Counted from the stretch's first letter, positions 1-8,842 are shown. The stretch is DNA of 64,000 nt from Pirellulimonas nuda (GCF_007750855.1 NZ_CP036291.1:868001-932000), one strand, 5' to 3'. The notes: a model not told the origin generated them from the sequence alone. Numbers and translations: made by a program.

Positions 1-17
1 TTCTCCGATCCTCCCCT

Positions 18-1049
18 CTACTCCAACCCCACCACCATCCCCTCCGTCACCTCCACCTCCCCCGCCGCGACCTGTCCGGCCAACATCTCCGCCAGCGGCG
101 CGATCACACTAAAATGATCGTGCCCCGGCACGGGGTAGAAGCGGACGTTGGGGTTCTTGTTCTCTTCTTGCATCAGCCGGGCTGCTTGCCAGTTGCCGCC
201 GTCGGCGCCCTCGAACACGTACAGCGGGCAGCGGACGCCGTCGAGCCAGAACAGCGGGCTGCGCAGCGCTACCTCCTGCTTGTCGTTGGGGTCGCAGTAG
301 ATGAACTGCCCGCCGTACTGGCTGGCCGCGGCTACCGGGCCGAGGGCGAAGACAGCCTGATACCGTCCATCGGCAGAATCGTCGCTCTCGGCGACCAGCA
401 TCGCCAGCGTGCCGCCGGTGCTGTGGCCCCCTAGGTAAAGCTGCTTGGGGTCGACGTACGGCAGCGCCGCTAGGTAGTCGGTGGCGGCCAGCACGTCGTC
501 CACCTCGCCGAGGAACCCCTCGCGCCGGCCCGGGTTGTCGTTGCCGCCGCGGAGGGAGGGGAACATCATCACCACCCCGGCTTTGCGGAACGCGCTGGCC
601 GATTGGTCGTTGGCGCGGGGCTGCGGGGTCCAGACGTCGCCGATGGAGTTGCAGTCGCCGCCGGTGATCCACACGATCGCCGGGCGCCGGGCGCCGTCGC
701 CGGGGTCCCCATCGTCGGGGTTGGGGGTGACGTACGCCGCCAACTCGCCGACGGGCGACTTGTAGCTGATGAGCTTATAGGCGCCGCCGTGCTGGGGGTC
801 GTCCGCGGGGTCGTCCGGCGGGCCGCCCGGTTCTTCTTCGCGCACCAAGCGGGTTTCAAACCCTTCGCGCACCTCGGCCAGCGTCGGCGCCCCCTGTGAG
901 GGGTTCGGGGCGGGGTGGGCCTCGGCGGGTTCGCTGCGCGTGGCGACCGAGGCGCGACCCTGGGGCGCGGGCTGCTTCGTGCCGTCGCAACCGCAGGCAG
1001 CGAGCGCGAGCAGCAGCAGGCAGTGCCGTGCGTGGGGCGAGTGTTTCAT
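18..1049 (-). CDS. Alpha/beta-hydrolase lipoprotein (dienelactone hydrolase/prolyl oligopeptidase-like)
   Basis: A predicted 343-residue exported lipoprotein with an alpha/beta-hydrolase fold. The start is placed at 1049 because the protein then begins with a basic n-region, a Leu-rich stretch and the lipobox LAAC (Cys19); the longer open frame upstream only runs into intergenic repeat DNA. A linker of about 60 residues follows, then the hydrolase core: an oxyanion-type segment (WITGGDC), a nucleophile elbow GGHSTGG with Ser210, an Asp-containing FEGADGG strand end and a C-terminal GHDHF that fits the catalytic His. The substrate cannot be read from the sequence; an esterase or peptidase acting outside the cytoplasmic membrane is inferred. 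No operon partner lies upstream. Confidence 0.8.
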   Translation of the reverse strand: MKHSPHARHCLLLLALAACGCDGTKQPAPQGRASVATRSEPAEAHPAPNPSQGAPTLAEVREGFETRLVREEEPGGPPDDPADDPQHGGAYKLISYKSPVGELAAYVTPNPDDGDPGDGARRPAIVWITGGDCNSIGDVWTPQPRANDQSASAFRKAGVVMMFPSLRGGNDNPGRREGFLGEVDDVLAATDYLAALPYVDPKQLYLGGHSTGGTLAMLVAESDDSADGRYQAVFALGPVAAASQYGGQFIYCDPNDKQEVALRSPLFWLDGVRCPLYVFEGADGGNWQAARLMQEENKNPNVRFYPVPGHDHFSVIAPLAEMLAGQVAAGEVEVTEGMVVGLE

Positions 1050-1147
1050 GCGTGTAGCCCGGTAGGGTGGGATGAGCGTTCTTCTCGTGCTGCTAACCGC
1101 GGCGGATTCCGAGGAGCCCTTCTGGAAGTTCCGGCCGAAGTAAGATT

Positions 1148-1300
1148 TACCACCAAGGGCACGAAGGACGTACGGAGGTACGCAGCGGTCGCCGCTGGCC
1201 GATCTTCGGTAGCGATTTCGACTACCGATCCGCCTACGCTTCTCGGTGACTGGAAATCTCCTTCCTTGCCCTTCGTGTTCTTCGTGTCCTTGGTGGTTAG
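1148..1300. repeat. Inverted repeat of the CACGAAGG family (family A), part of an 880-bp gene-free gap
   Basis: Left arm around 1148-1170 (CCACCAAGGGCACGAAGGAC) and right arm around 1264-1300 (CTTCGTGTCCTTGGTGG) are near-complementary, separated by about 90 bases. The same word family recurs at 39791-39949 and 43128-43300. The arms are built from repeating near-hexamer words, which creates fake Thr-Lys-Asp or His-Glu-Gly rich open frames. The gap 1050-1929 holds no convincing gene; it contains this element, the 186-bp element at 1508-1693 and a family D repeat. Confidence 0.75.
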
Positions 1301-1507
1301 TCTCGTTGGCGGAGCGATGCGTGGTCCCTTTACTAGGGCGCGGCTTTCGACGTGATTGTAGCGGCCCGTCTGAGGGGTTTGCGCGCGAAAATGGCCAATG
1401 CTTTTGCCTCGCTTTTGGCCACCGGCGCCGCGATAATGGGGTTCTGCCGGGCCCCAGGGGGCGGCGTCGGCCGGTGGGGGGTTGGCGGCCCAAAACAGCG
1501 GTGCCGG

Positions 1508-1693
1508 GGGTGCGTGAGTTTTGTCCCTCAAGTGTCCGCTGGGGCCTGGCCAGACCCCCCGCTGGGGTGGCGCCGGAGCGGGGTTTGGCGCGGCCGATGG
1601 GCTTTTGGCGGCGGTTGGGGCGCTGTAGGCGGGTGGGGGTGGGGGTTTTGTCCGAAAATCGCTTTTCGGGCGGGGTCCCAAAACGGACAAAAA
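1508..1693 (-). other. Conserved 186-bp element, copy 1 (GGACAAAA element)
   Basis: Read on the minus strand this stretch has three blocks: TTTTTGTCCGTTTT, then TTTTCGGACAAAACCC, then GGACACTTGAGGGACAAAAC followed by CGCACC. The first two blocks are complementary (TTTTGTCCG and CGGACAAAA) and can pair across a 25-base spacer. The same blocks with the same spacings occur at 34071-34254 on the plus strand, while the GC-rich linkers differ. It may be a structured RNA, a regulatory element or a non-autonomous mobile element; nothing in the sequence decides between them. Confidence 0.6.
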
Positions 1694-1730
1694 GAAACAG
1701 CAGCGGGCGACACGGCTCCGGACGGAAGCC

Positions 1731-1878
1731 AATGACCCGTGTCCAAGCCTAAATGACCAAAGACCAAGCCCACATGACCCACGTCCGGACGACTAAGCCC
1801 GAATGATCCGGAAGGGGCAGCAGAGCCGACTCGTTGTGCCCAGGGGGGCCTTGGTCATTTACGCTTAGTCATTGGTCC
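1731..1878. repeat. AATGACCAAGCC-type repeat (family D)
   Basis: Repeated words AATGACC and AAGCCTAAATGACC fill 1731-1790, and a reverse-complement block (GGTCATTTACGCTTAGTCATT) lies at 1855-1878, just upstream of the SRPBCC gene. The same family forms better palindromes at 56607-56686 and 62807-62876. Confidence 0.7.
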
Positions 1879-1929
1879 TTCCCTTGAGGGGGGCTTGATC
1901 GTTTTCAAACCAGCGGGACCACGACACGC

Positions 1930-2391
1930 ATGGCCAAACCGATGCTCACCAAGCAGGTCTCTATCGCCGCGCCGCCGCGGGCGGTGTTCGACCTGGCGGC
2001 GGACTTCCCGAACGCGGCCACGCACGTGCCGGGGATCGACAAGATCGAGATGCTGACCGAGGGCCCGGTGGGGGTGGGCACACGGTTCCGCGAGACGCGC
2101 GGGAAGATGGGCGCCGAGACGCTGGAGGTGACCCGCTTCGAGCCGCCGACGCAGATGTGCGTCGAGGCCGACTCGTGCGGGTGCCGGTTCGCCTCGACGT
2201 TCCACTTCATCCCGGAGGGGGAGGGGACGCTGGTGCGGATGGAGATCGCCAGCGAGCCGCGGACCTTTTTCGCCAAGCTGATGTCGCCGCTGGGCGGGTT
2301 GATGGCGGGGGTGATGGGCAGGATGATCGAGAAGGACCTGGAGGGGCTGAAGCAGGTTGCTGAATCTGGGACGGAAGTTGGTAGAGGTTAG
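1930..2391 (+). CDS. SRPBCC family (polyketide cyclase/START-like) protein
   Basis: A 153-residue cytoplasmic protein with the SRPBCC hallmark beginning: an N-terminal strand KQVSIAAPPRAVFDLAADF followed by alternating strands (VGTRFRETRG, FHFIPEGEGT, GTLVRMEIASEP) and a long C-terminal amphipathic helix with GLMAGVMGRMIEKDLEGLK. Members bind hydrophobic ligands in a helix-grip pocket; the ligand here is unknown. The ATG at 1930 is the only start that keeps the first strand intact. The last residues (SGTEVGRG) and the TAG stop run into a repeat of the GGTTAGATGATAG type, so the C-terminal tail appears repeat-derived. It stands alone between repeat-filled gaps. Confidence 0.8.
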   Translation: MAKPMLTKQVSIAAPPRAVFDLAADFPNAATHVPGIDKIEMLTEGPVGVGTRFRETRGKMGAETLEVTRFEPPTQMCVEADSCGCRFASTFHFIPEGEGTLVRMEIASEPRTFFAKLMSPLGGLMAGVMGRMIEKDLEGLKQVAESGTEVGRG

Positions 2392-2489
2392 ATGATAGGG
2401 GAGCGGGTCTGCTGTCGGTTCGCGCCTCGCGCCTCGCGTCGCTGCGTATCCGTGACATCCGTGCTATCCGTGGTCAAATTCCCGTAGCC

Positions 2490-3755
2490 ATGCAACAAGG
2501 ATCAAACGCTATCAATCGCTTCTGCTATCGGGCCGCGCGGGCGATCGTGTTGTTGGCGTTGGCTGCGCCCAGCGGGGTGCTGGCCGATGGGTTAGACGAC
2601 GCGGTGGGCGAGCGGGTGACGATTGAGTACGCGTCGGGGCGCGACGCGATCGAGGGGACGCTGGTGCGCGTCGACCGTCACAAGGAGTCGCGCGAGCTGC
2701 TGCGGCTACGCGTCAAGGTCGGCGGGCGGACGATGGTGCTGAAGCCCGACGCGGTGGCGCGGGTGACCCACGGCGACGCCGAGGTGTTCGCCGGCGCCGA
2801 TCCGCAGGCCGAGTCGAGCGACGCCTCGAAGAGCGAAACGACGCGCCCGCGCGGGCCGATGACCCGCGCGGTCGCAACGCCGCAGACCCCCGCGGAGCAC
2901 GCCGCGTGGGTCCGCCGGCTAGCGGCCCGCGGCGTGCGCGCGTGGGAGGGGGAGTCGCAGCAGGAGCACGAGCGGGCGCTGGCCGGGTACCGCCAGCAGA
3001 TCGCGGACGTGCAGTCGAAGCTGCCGGACATGCGGCTGTATGAGACGCAGCAGTTCCTGTTCGTCAGCAACATCCCGCCGGAGGAGGTCCGCCCGTACGT
3101 TGAGCGGCTCGACGCGATGCACGCGTTCATGTGCGACACGTACAACCTGCCGCGCACCCAGCGGGTGTGGCTGGGCAAGGCGTTGGTGTTTGCGTTCCGA
3201 GACAAGCAGCAGTTCCTGGGCTACGAGCGGGCGTACCACAAGAACGACGGCGAGGGCGCCTACGGCATCTGCCACAGCAGCTCGGGCGGCTCGGTGGTGG
3301 TGGCCTGCTTCCAAGGGACCGACCCGGACGACTTCGCCCAGATGCTGGTGCACGAGACGAGCCACGGCTTCATCCACCGCTACAAGACCAAGGCCCGCCT
3401 CCCCGCGTGGGTGAACGAGGGGATGGCGGAGTACATCGGCGCGAAGCTGGTCCCCCAGAGCAACTCGGTCCCCAACAAGGAACGCGGCGCGATGCGGATG
3501 GTGAAGGAGACGCGCAACCTGGGGGGTGACTTCTTCAAGAACGAGGGGGGCCTGGAGGCGTGGCAGTACGGCGTGGCGTCGAGCCTGAACCGGTTCATGA
3601 TCGAGTCGAACCCGCAGGGCTACGTGCTGTTCATCGAGGCGCTCAAAGAGGGGCAGTCGTCCGAAGAGGCGCTGTTCACCGGCTACCGGGCCTCGCCGCA
3701 GCAACTGCTGGCGGCGTACGGCCAGAGCATCGAGGTGCCCGACCTGCGGCCGTGA
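2490..3755 (+). CDS. Exported HExxH gluzincin-like metallopeptidase-type protein
   Basis: A 421-residue protein with a signal peptide (basic start, then ARAIVLLALAAPSGVLA). An SHD1-like small beta domain comes first (residues about 35-95), then a coiled, charged linker, then a peptidase-like domain. The zinc-binding motif is HETSH (His288, Glu289, His292), followed 18 residues later by NEGMAEY, in which Glu310 or Glu314 fits the third ligand of gluzincins. This resembles the DUF1570-type peptidase-MA-like proteins common in Planctomycetota. Predicted to act outside the cytoplasmic membrane; the substrate is unknown. Upstream DNA 2392-2480 carries a GCGCCTCGCGCCTCGC repeat. Activity is inferred only from the intact motif. 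Confidence 0.75.
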   Translation: MQQGSNAINRFCYRAARAIVLLALAAPSGVLADGLDDAVGERVTIEYASGRDAIEGTLVRVDRHKESRELLRLRVKVGGRTMVLKPDAVARVTHGDAEVFAGADPQAESSDASKSETTRPRGPMTRAVATPQTPAEHAAWVRRLAARGVRAWEGESQQEHERALAGYRQQIADVQSKLPDMRLYETQQFLFVSNIPPEEVRPYVERLDAMHAFMCDTYNLPRTQRVWLGKALVFAFRDKQQFLGYERAYHKNDGEGAYGICHSSSGGSVVVACFQGTDPDDFAQMLVHETSHGFIHRYKTKARLPAWVNEGMAEYIGAKLVPQSNSVPNKERGAMRMVKETRNLGGDFFKNEGGLEAWQYGVASSLNRFMIESNPQGYVLFIEALKEGQSSEEALFTGYRASPQQLLAAYGQSIEVPDLRP

Positions 3756-3763
3756 CGGTGGGC

Positions 3764-3972
3764 TCACCACAGAGTCACGGAGAGCACGGAGACAGACGGA
3801 GGAAGCCCACGTAGACGAACGTGGATCGAATGGCGTACCTTCACCGCAACGCTATGGATTGAAAATTGGAAATTGCAATCGTCCGGCCACCTAACGGCGT
3901 TCACCCGTGTCCATCGGCGGCTCCTTGATCTGTCTCCGTCCGTCTCTGTGCCCTCTGTGGCTCCGTGGTTAA
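3764..3972. repeat. CACAGAGTCACGGAG-type inverted repeat (family B)
   Basis: The left arm begins 9 bases after the preceding stop codon (CACCACAGAGTCACGGAGAG and onward to 3803); the right arm at 3929-3972 (CTGTCTCCGTCCGTCTCTGT and onward) is its near-complement. A block with family C words (CCGTGTCCATCGGCGGC) sits between them. A half-copy recurs at about 36475-36515. Confidence 0.75.
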
Positions 3973-3996
3973 TCCGTCACTACTTGGAACTTCTGT

Positions 3997-4713
3997 ATGC
4001 CCCGTCCCGATGGCCGTGCCGCGGATCAGCTCCGCCCTGTATCGATCGAGCGCAACGCTACCGGCCTGGCGGCGGGGCGGGTGCTGATGCGGGCCGGGGA
4101 GACGATCGTGCTGTGCACGGCGAGCGTGTCGAACGACGTTCCGCCCTGGATGGCGGGGCGCGGCAAGGGGTGGGTGACGGCCGAGTACAACATGCTGCCC
4201 GGCAGCACCTCGCCGCGCAAGCCGCGGGACCGGCAGAAGGTGGACGGACGCACGACCGAGATCCAGCGGCTGATCGGTCGGTGCCTGCGGTCGGTGATCG
4301 ACCTCGAAGCGCTGGGCGAACGGTCGGTGACCATCGACTGCGACGTGCTGCAGGCCGACGGCGGCACGCGGACCGCCAGCATCACCGGCGGATTCGTGGC
4401 GCTGGTCGAGGCGATCCGCTCGACGGGTCTCGACCCGGGTGCGGTGCTCACGGACACCGTGGCGGCGGTGAGCGTGGGGCTGGTGGGCGAGTCGCCGCTG
4501 CTGGACCTCTGCTACCAAGAAGACTACGCCGCGCGGGTCGACATGAACGTGGTGGCGACCGGCGCCGGACGGTTTGTCGAGGTGCAGGGCGCGGGCGAAG
4601 AGTCGACGTTCACGCGCCAGGAGCTGGACGCGCTGCTGACGCTCGCCGAACAAGGCGTGGCCCGGTTGGCGGCCGCCCAGCGCGAAGCGCTGGGCGCCGA
4701 CTGGCCGGCGTAG
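3997..4713 (+). CDS. rph: Ribonuclease PH
   Basis: A 238-residue phosphorolytic 3'-to-5' exoribonuclease that trims tRNA 3' ends and forms a hexameric ring in the cytoplasm. It is full length for the family. Diagnostic stretches are [13 protein letters not shown] at the N-terminus, [16 protein letters not shown], the [19 protein letters not shown] phosphate/RNA-binding segment, and the C-terminal [17 protein letters not shown] with the conserved Asp/Thr cluster. The start ATG is preceded by weak purines only. A terminator-type hairpin lies just downstream. No housekeeping partner such as rdgB is adjacent. Confidence 0.95.
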   Translation: MPRPDGRAADQLRPVSIERNATGLAAGRVLMRAGETIVLCTASVSNDVPPWMAGRGKGWVTAEYNMLPGSTSPRKPRDRQKVDGRTTEIQRLIGRCLRSVIDLEALGERSVTIDCDVLQADGGTRTASITGGFVALVEAIRSTGLDPGAVLTDTVAAVSVGLVGESPLLDLCYQEDYAARVDMNVVATGAGRFVEVQGAGEESTFTRQELDALLTLAEQGVARLAAAQREALGADWPA

Positions 4714-4731
4714 GCCTTGGTGAGGATCGCG

Positions 4732-4774
4732 TAAAAAACAATCCAGGCCGCAGGAGACGCCTGGGCCTGGATTG
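4732..4774 (-). terminator. Rho-independent terminator for the DUF1080 gene (possibly bidirectional)
   Basis: A perfect 11-bp stem CAATCCAGGCC (4739-4749) / GGCCTGGATTG (4764-4774) with a 14-base loop. On the minus strand it is followed directly by a T-run (complement of TAAAAAAC), the classic intrinsic terminator arrangement, 36 bases after the DUF1080 stop codon. It could also end the convergent rph transcript. Confidence 0.8.
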
Positions 4775-4810
4775 CGAAATAGAACGGAGCAGAACAGCGA
4801 CGGGGCGACG

Positions 4811-5545
4811 CTACTCGTCGCCGAGCTCTTTGAGCTTGACGTTCTTCCAGCGGACCTGCTTCCCGGCATGGGCCGCGTCGCCGATGCCATGCACCTGAAG
4901 TGCGATGAAGCCCTCGCCGGTCACGTCGTCGGTGAGGTCGGCGGCCGGGACGCCATTAATCCAGGTTTGGAGACGATCCCCCTTGGCCACAACGCGGTAA
5001 TGGTTCCATTCAGCCGGCTTGAAAGCCGCACGCGCGTCGGCGTGCTCGGGGCCCTTGAGGTCGTTCAGCCAACCGCGCCGGGCCTCGTCGTAGATGCCGC
5101 CGGAGTAGGCCCGCGGCGTGGGGTCGATCTCGACCTGATAGCCGTGCACGCGGCCGGCGGGGATCTTCCTTCCCTGGCTGGTGGTGGGCTCGTCGAAGCA
5201 CTCGCTGCGGATCTGCACGCCGGAGTTCAGGCCCGAGTCGATCTTCACGTCGAACTCGAGCACAAAGTCGTCGTACAGCTTGTTGGAGCAGAGGAACGAG
5301 TTGGGGGTGTTTGGGACGCTGGTGCCGACGATCTCGTCCCCCTCAACGTGGTACGTCGCCTTGCCGCCGCGCTGGGTCCAGCCGTGGAAGTGATCCGCGT
5401 GAAAGTCCTTTGGGCTGATCAACGGCTTCAGCCCATCGTCGCCGGCCTGCGTGGCGGCGGGGGCGGCATCGGTAGCCGGCTGTGCTAACGCAAAGGGAAC
5501 CAACACAAACGTCAACGCGAGCGTTGGTAGTAGAAATCGTGGCAT
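4811..5545 (-). CDS. Secreted DUF1080 (3-keto-disaccharide hydrolase-like) protein
   Basis: A 244-residue exported protein. The ATG at 5545 gives a clean signal peptide (MPRFLLPTLALTFVLVPFALA); longer open sequence upstream has no secretory features. The mature part has the DUF1080 concanavalin-like jelly roll: GLKPLISPKDF...GW near the start, KLYDDFVLEFDVKI, SGLNSGVQIRSE, GYQVEIDPT, YDEARRGW and the C-terminal VRWKNVKLKEL. Members are 3-keto-glycoside hydrolases or sugar-binding modules and are highly expanded in planctomycetes. Likely acts on glycans outside the cytoplasmic membrane. Terminated by the hairpin at 4732-4774. Confidence 0.85.
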   Translation of the reverse strand: MPRFLLPTLALTFVLVPFALAQPATDAAPAATQAGDDGLKPLISPKDFHADHFHGWTQRGGKATYHVEGDEIVGTSVPNTPNSFLCSNKLYDDFVLEFDVKIDSGLNSGVQIRSECFDEPTTSQGRKIPAGRVHGYQVEIDPTPRAYSGGIYDEARRGWLNDLKGPEHADARAAFKPAEWNHYRVVAKGDRLQTWINGVPAADLTDDVTGEGFIALQVHGIGDAAHAGKQVRWKNVKLKELGDE

Positions 5546-5874
5546 CGCGAAAAGTCTCCAGGATTGGCGTCCGAGATCACGGGGGGCGTCGTCGGTTACA
5601 CGGCGCGGGAAATGAGAGAACGCATTGTAATAGGAAAACCGTCGGAAGTCGTGTCTGGGAGGAAGGATTGCGCGCCGGCGTCTGGCGGATGAGCTGTGGG
5701 GGCCACGCGGGCCGCGTCCCGGCGGCAATCGGCCGGTCGCCAAGGCTCCTCACCCTACCCAGACGGAGAAACAGCCGATTTCCCGATGCGAGAGCAGGCT
5801 GTGCAGCGGCGGCGGCTTTGCTGCCGCCTATCGGCAGGTAACGCAAGTGCTGCGTTCGGCAAGACTTAGGGCAG
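5546..5874. other. Gene-free stretch between the DUF1080 gene and tRNA-Arg
   Basis: This should contain the promoter and leader of the DUF1080 gene (minus strand) and the region downstream of the tRNA. A local GCGGCGGCGGCTTTGCTGCCGCC palindrome lies at about 5805-5826. No credible coding potential is visible in any frame. Confidence 0.5.
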
Positions 5875-5948
5875 TGACCCCGGGTGGATTCGAACCACCA
5901 ACCTTCGGCTTCGGAGGCCGACGCTCTATCCAATTGAGCTACGAGGCC
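5875..5948 (-). tRNA. tRNA-Arg (anticodon CCG)
   Basis: The minus strand folds as a 74-base tRNA: acceptor stem GGCCTCG / CGGGGTC with discriminator A, D-arm AGCTCAATTGGATAGAGC, anticodon arm TCGGC-CTCCGAA-GCCGA giving CCG, and T-arm GGTGGTTCGAATCCACC. CCA is not encoded. It reads CGG arginine codons, which are frequent in this GC-rich genome. Confidence 0.95.
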
Positions 5949-6012
5949 GGGAAGCCTTCTAGAGTATCGCTCGAGGTTAGAGTCTGCAACGGCTCGGGGT
6001 TGGGGCGGGCGG

Positions 6013-6984
6013 CTAGGCGACCAATACTCCTTCGACCTCTGCTCCTTCGAGCCGTTCTTGCGATTCGATCGGCGAGTCGATGTTCGGAAAGTCTGGGGCG
6101 GCAGGAACGGGGAGGTGGGCGATGACTTCGCCGTTGCGGCGGACCAGGTCCATCGAGCCGTCGTGGTACTCCACCAGCGCCGAACAGTTTTCTACCCAGT
6201 CGCCTGTGTTGCAGTAGGCTAGGCCGCCCACCTCGACGATCCGAGGGGCGTGCACGTGGCCGCAGATGATGCCGCTGCAGCGGCTGGCCAGGGCGCTTTC
6301 GATCACCTTCTCTTCGAACTCACTGACGTGACTTACGAGGTACTTCACGCGACGCTTGATCATGCCGCAGAACGCGTACGGGTCGTCCTTCTTGCCGCGC
6401 AGCTTGTTGACCAGCCAGTTCGTCGATAACAGCACGTCGTAGGCGTAGCTGGCGACCAGGGACAGCCAGGGCATTCCTTGCTCGACCTTGTCGAATTGGT
6501 CGCCGTGCGTGACCAGGAATCGCCGGCCGTCGGCCGTGACGTGGACAAAGCGATCGCGGACCTCAACGACGCCAAAATTGGCGAGGAAGTTCCGCAGGAA
6601 GGCGTCGTGATTGCCGGGCGTGTAGAGGAGCTCTGTGCCGCTCCGCTTTAGGGTCATCAAGCGCTGAAGGATGCGGTCGTACACCGGCAGCCAACGCCAG
6701 CGGCGTTTGAGCTTCCAGCCGTCGATAAAGTCTCCAACGACGTATAGGTAGCGAGGCTCGTAGCGCTGCAGGAGTTCCCGGAACGGCTCTGCCTGAGAGT
6801 GCCGGCAGCCCAGGTGGATATCGCTGACAAACAGGGAGCGGACCACGCGCGGCGATGCAGCCGTCGATTTGGGCTTGGCTGACGGAGCCTCGCGGGGCTC
6901 CGCGGACCGGTTGGATTGCGGGCTGCGGGGTGCTGCGGCGGTTAGCACTTCGTCGCTCCTGGAAAACGTGGCCGAGGCATCCAT
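6013..6984 (-). CDS. LpxH-like calcineurin-family metallophosphoesterase
   Basis: A 323-residue protein with a full set of metallophosphoesterase motifs: SDIHLG, VVGDFIDG, TPGNHD, VTHGDQFD and CGHVHAP, which provide the Asp/His/Asn di-metal site. The pattern matches UDP-2,3-diacylglucosamine diphosphatase (LpxH/LpxH2)-like proteins of lipid A synthesis, and the C-terminal YCNTGDWVENCSALVEY segment is typical of that branch. The first 45 residues are Ser/Pro-rich with no function seen. The family also contains phosphatases with other substrates, so lipid A synthesis is an inference. Stands alone; the next gene on the same strand is miaE. Confidence 0.85.
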   Translation of the reverse strand: MDASATFSRSDEVLTAAAPRSPQSNRSAEPREAPSAKPKSTAASPRVVRSLFVSDIHLGCRHSQAEPFRELLQRYEPRYLYVVGDFIDGWKLKRRWRWLPVYDRILQRLMTLKRSGTELLYTPGNHDAFLRNFLANFGVVEVRDRFVHVTADGRRFLVTHGDQFDKVEQGMPWLSLVASYAYDVLLSTNWLVNKLRGKKDDPYAFCGMIKRRVKYLVSHVSEFEEKVIESALASRCSGIICGHVHAPRIVEVGGLAYCNTGDWVENCSALVEYHDGSMDLVRRNGEVIAHLPVPAAPDFPNIDSPIESQERLEGAEVEGVLVA

Positions 6985-7130
6985 GACCGCTCAGGCAGAG
7001 GGCTTCTATGGCCCCTTGCCGATCCTAGTGTCGCTGATGTGTGTTACGAGACCACAAGGGCCTGAGGGTGGAAACGGTTAAACTCTGGTTCAGATCGCGT
7101 GAAGATGTTGGCGGCGGCGTCGCCTATCCG

Positions 7131-7706
7131 TTAGCTGTGCATCCTGGGCTCGCTTTCTCCTTGCTCGACGATTGCGGCTTCTAGCAACGCGAGCTCGTCC
7201 AGCCTGCGGTTCACTTCTTCTGGCGGTGCGTAGTTGCGGGCGAGCTTCGTGTACGTGGTGTGGTGCCTTGCTTCGGACTCGAACAGGCTTTGATAGAACG
7301 TCGCGAGTTCTTGATCGTCGACGTGGTCGGCAAGTTGCTGAAAACGTTCACAACTGCGGGCCTCGATCAGCCCGGCGACCAGCAGTCGATCGACGGCGCG
7401 GGCGGGTTCTTGCTTGCGCACCAGATCGTTGAGCTTGCGTCCGTAGGCGCTGGGGGTCAGACGGCGGAAGCGGATGCCGCGACGCCGGAGCAGGTCGAGC
7501 ACGAGGTGGAAGTGCTCCAGCTCTTCATTGACGATCTCGGTCATCGCCCGGCACAGTTCCTGGTCTTCGACGTAGGCGAAGATCAGATTCAGCGCCGTGC
7601 TGGCCGCCTTCTTCTCGCAGTGAGCGTGGTCGATCAACACCAGGTCGAGCCGCTGGTCGACCTGGCGGAGCCAGCGTTCGGAGGTGGGTGTGGCGAGGTG
7701 GAGCAT
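7131..7706 (-). CDS. miaE: tRNA-(ms2io6A)-hydroxylase MiaE
   Basis: A 191-residue ferritin-fold diiron enzyme that hydroxylates 2-methylthio-N6-isopentenyl-adenosine at tRNA position 37. Carboxylate/His ligands are visible in four helices: IDHAHCEKKAAS, NEELEHFHLVLDLL, GLIEARSCERF and FESEARHHTTY. The length is usual for the family. It lies 18 bases downstream of an SDR gene on the same strand. Its presence implies MiaA and MiaB elsewhere in the genome. Confidence 0.9.
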   Translation of the reverse strand: MLHLATPTSERWLRQVDQRLDLVLIDHAHCEKKAASTALNLIFAYVEDQELCRAMTEIVNEELEHFHLVLDLLRRRGIRFRRLTPSAYGRKLNDLVRKQEPARAVDRLLVAGLIEARSCERFQQLADHVDDQELATFYQSLFESEARHHTTYTKLARNYAPPEEVNRRLDELALLEAAIVEQGESEPRMHS

Positions 7707-7724
7707 CGACTTGGGCTTGGGCGG

Positions 7725-8582
7725 CTACGTTGAGGGGGGAGCGGGGGGGCGGAAGGCTTCGGCGCCGATCCGGCGCAGCGCCACGGCCGCCACCCGATCT
7801 ATCGTCCGGCCTGGGGCTGCTCGTTTCAAGGTCCAGTACCAACGGGCGCGACGCCCGACCACAACATGCGGGCGATTTCGAGCAAATCCGTGCAGCCCGG
7901 CGTGCGCCACGGCTTCGGGCGCCAGCACCGACTCACTTAGGTACTGGCTTGCTGCTTGCTGGAAGGGTTCGCTCGCGTAGGTCGCCCGGGCGAACAAGCC
8001 GGTGCGGACCACTCCTGGCAGCACGGCGGTTGCCCGGAGCCCCAGGGGCCGCAGTTCGCCGCGGAGCGAGTCGCTGAGCGACAAGAGCCCGGCTTTGGAC
8101 GCGCTGTAGATGGCAAACCCCGGCGGGGCCAGCGGTGCGAAAATCGACGCCACATTGATCACCCCCCGCGGCCAAGCCAAGGGAGGGGCTTCTGCCATCC
8201 AAGGGCCGAGCGTCTGACATCCGAACACTGCGCCCAGCAGATTGACGTCGAGGATGCGTCGGGCCGAGTCCGCGCTGGTCGTCAGCAGCGGACCGCCGTG
8301 CAGCATGCCCGCGCAGTTCACCAGAAGGTCCACACGGGGCCACCGCGACCGGAGCGTGCCCTCTAGCTGGGCCCAAGCAAGGTCGTCTGAGACGTCGAGT
8401 TTGTGGCTGATGGCCCCGGAAAGCGATTGGGCGACGGATTCGGCGGCTCCCTCGTCGCAGTCGACAATCGCGACCACGAATCCATCCTCTGCTAATCGGC
8501 GTGCGAATGCTTCCCCAATACCCGCTCCCCCGCCTGTGACGACGGCATACCGCTGGAGAGTCGGATTGAGGGGAGTCGCCAT
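7725..8582 (-). CDS. Short-chain dehydrogenase/reductase
   Basis: A 285-residue classical SDR. It has the Rossmann TGGGAGIGEAFA cofactor motif, an acidic residue after strand 2 (VDCDEG) suggesting NAD(H) preference, LLVNCAGMLHGG, a catalytic Ser in NVASIFAP and the YSASK Tyr-Lys pair. The C-terminal region has an extra Arg-rich helix (ARWYWTLKRAAPGRTIDRV), as in SDRs attached to membranes or lipids. The substrate is not evident. It sits upstream of miaE, probably co-transcribed. Confidence 0.85.
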   Translation of the reverse strand: MATPLNPTLQRYAVVTGGGAGIGEAFARRLAEDGFVVAIVDCDEGAAESVAQSLSGAISHKLDVSDDLAWAQLEGTLRSRWPRVDLLVNCAGMLHGGPLLTTSADSARRILDVNLLGAVFGCQTLGPWMAEAPPLAWPRGVINVASIFAPLAPPGFAIYSASKAGLLSLSDSLRGELRPLGLRATAVLPGVVRTGLFARATYASEPFQQAASQYLSESVLAPEAVAHAGLHGFARNRPHVVVGRRARWYWTLKRAAPGRTIDRVAAVALRRIGAEAFRPPAPPST

Positions 8583-8620
8583 GGATTGCTGCGTGTAGTA
8601 GGTGCGATGGAGAATCGTAT

Positions 8621-8842
8621 CTAAAGGCCACCGGAAAGCCCGGTCGGCAGCGCGGGCAGTGTGACAGATGGTGGGTGAGCGCTGTGGTCTCGGCTTAGTC
8701 CATTGGCTGCCCCTGCAAGCAAGCCTCGTATTGGTCGAACCGTTGGATTCATTCCGCGCACGCGATCTCGCCCACGCCCCCTCTTGCCGTACCAGAGCAC
8801 GCCGACCGCCAAGATAACCGCGACGGCGCCGCCGACTGCCAT
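8621..8842 (-). CDS. Possible small single-pass membrane protein
   Basis: A 73-residue frame beginning with a hydrophobic helix (AVGGAVAVILAVGVLWYG) followed by a strongly basic KRGRGRDRVR stretch, the arrangement of an N-out or tail-like membrane anchor. A GAGGGA ribosome-binding-like sequence stands about 8 bases before the ATG. The C-terminal half has low information content. No family is recognised, and no partner is obvious in the region 8600-9090. This could be a chance frame. Confidence 0.3.
   Translation of the reverse strand: MAVGGAVAVILAVGVLWYGKRGRGRDRVRGMNPTVRPIRGLLAGAANGLSRDHSAHPPSVTLPALPTGLSGGL

Noticed and set aside
1050..1752. Frames in both directions rich in HEGHEEHEG- or TKDTKNTKG-type sequence
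   Set aside because: They are translations of the CACGAAGG repeat words and have no start or conserved sequence of their own.
3873..4898. A 341-codon plus-strand frame over rph
   Set aside because: It is out of frame with rph, which has full family motifs and length, and it consists of Arg/Gly-rich shadow sequence.
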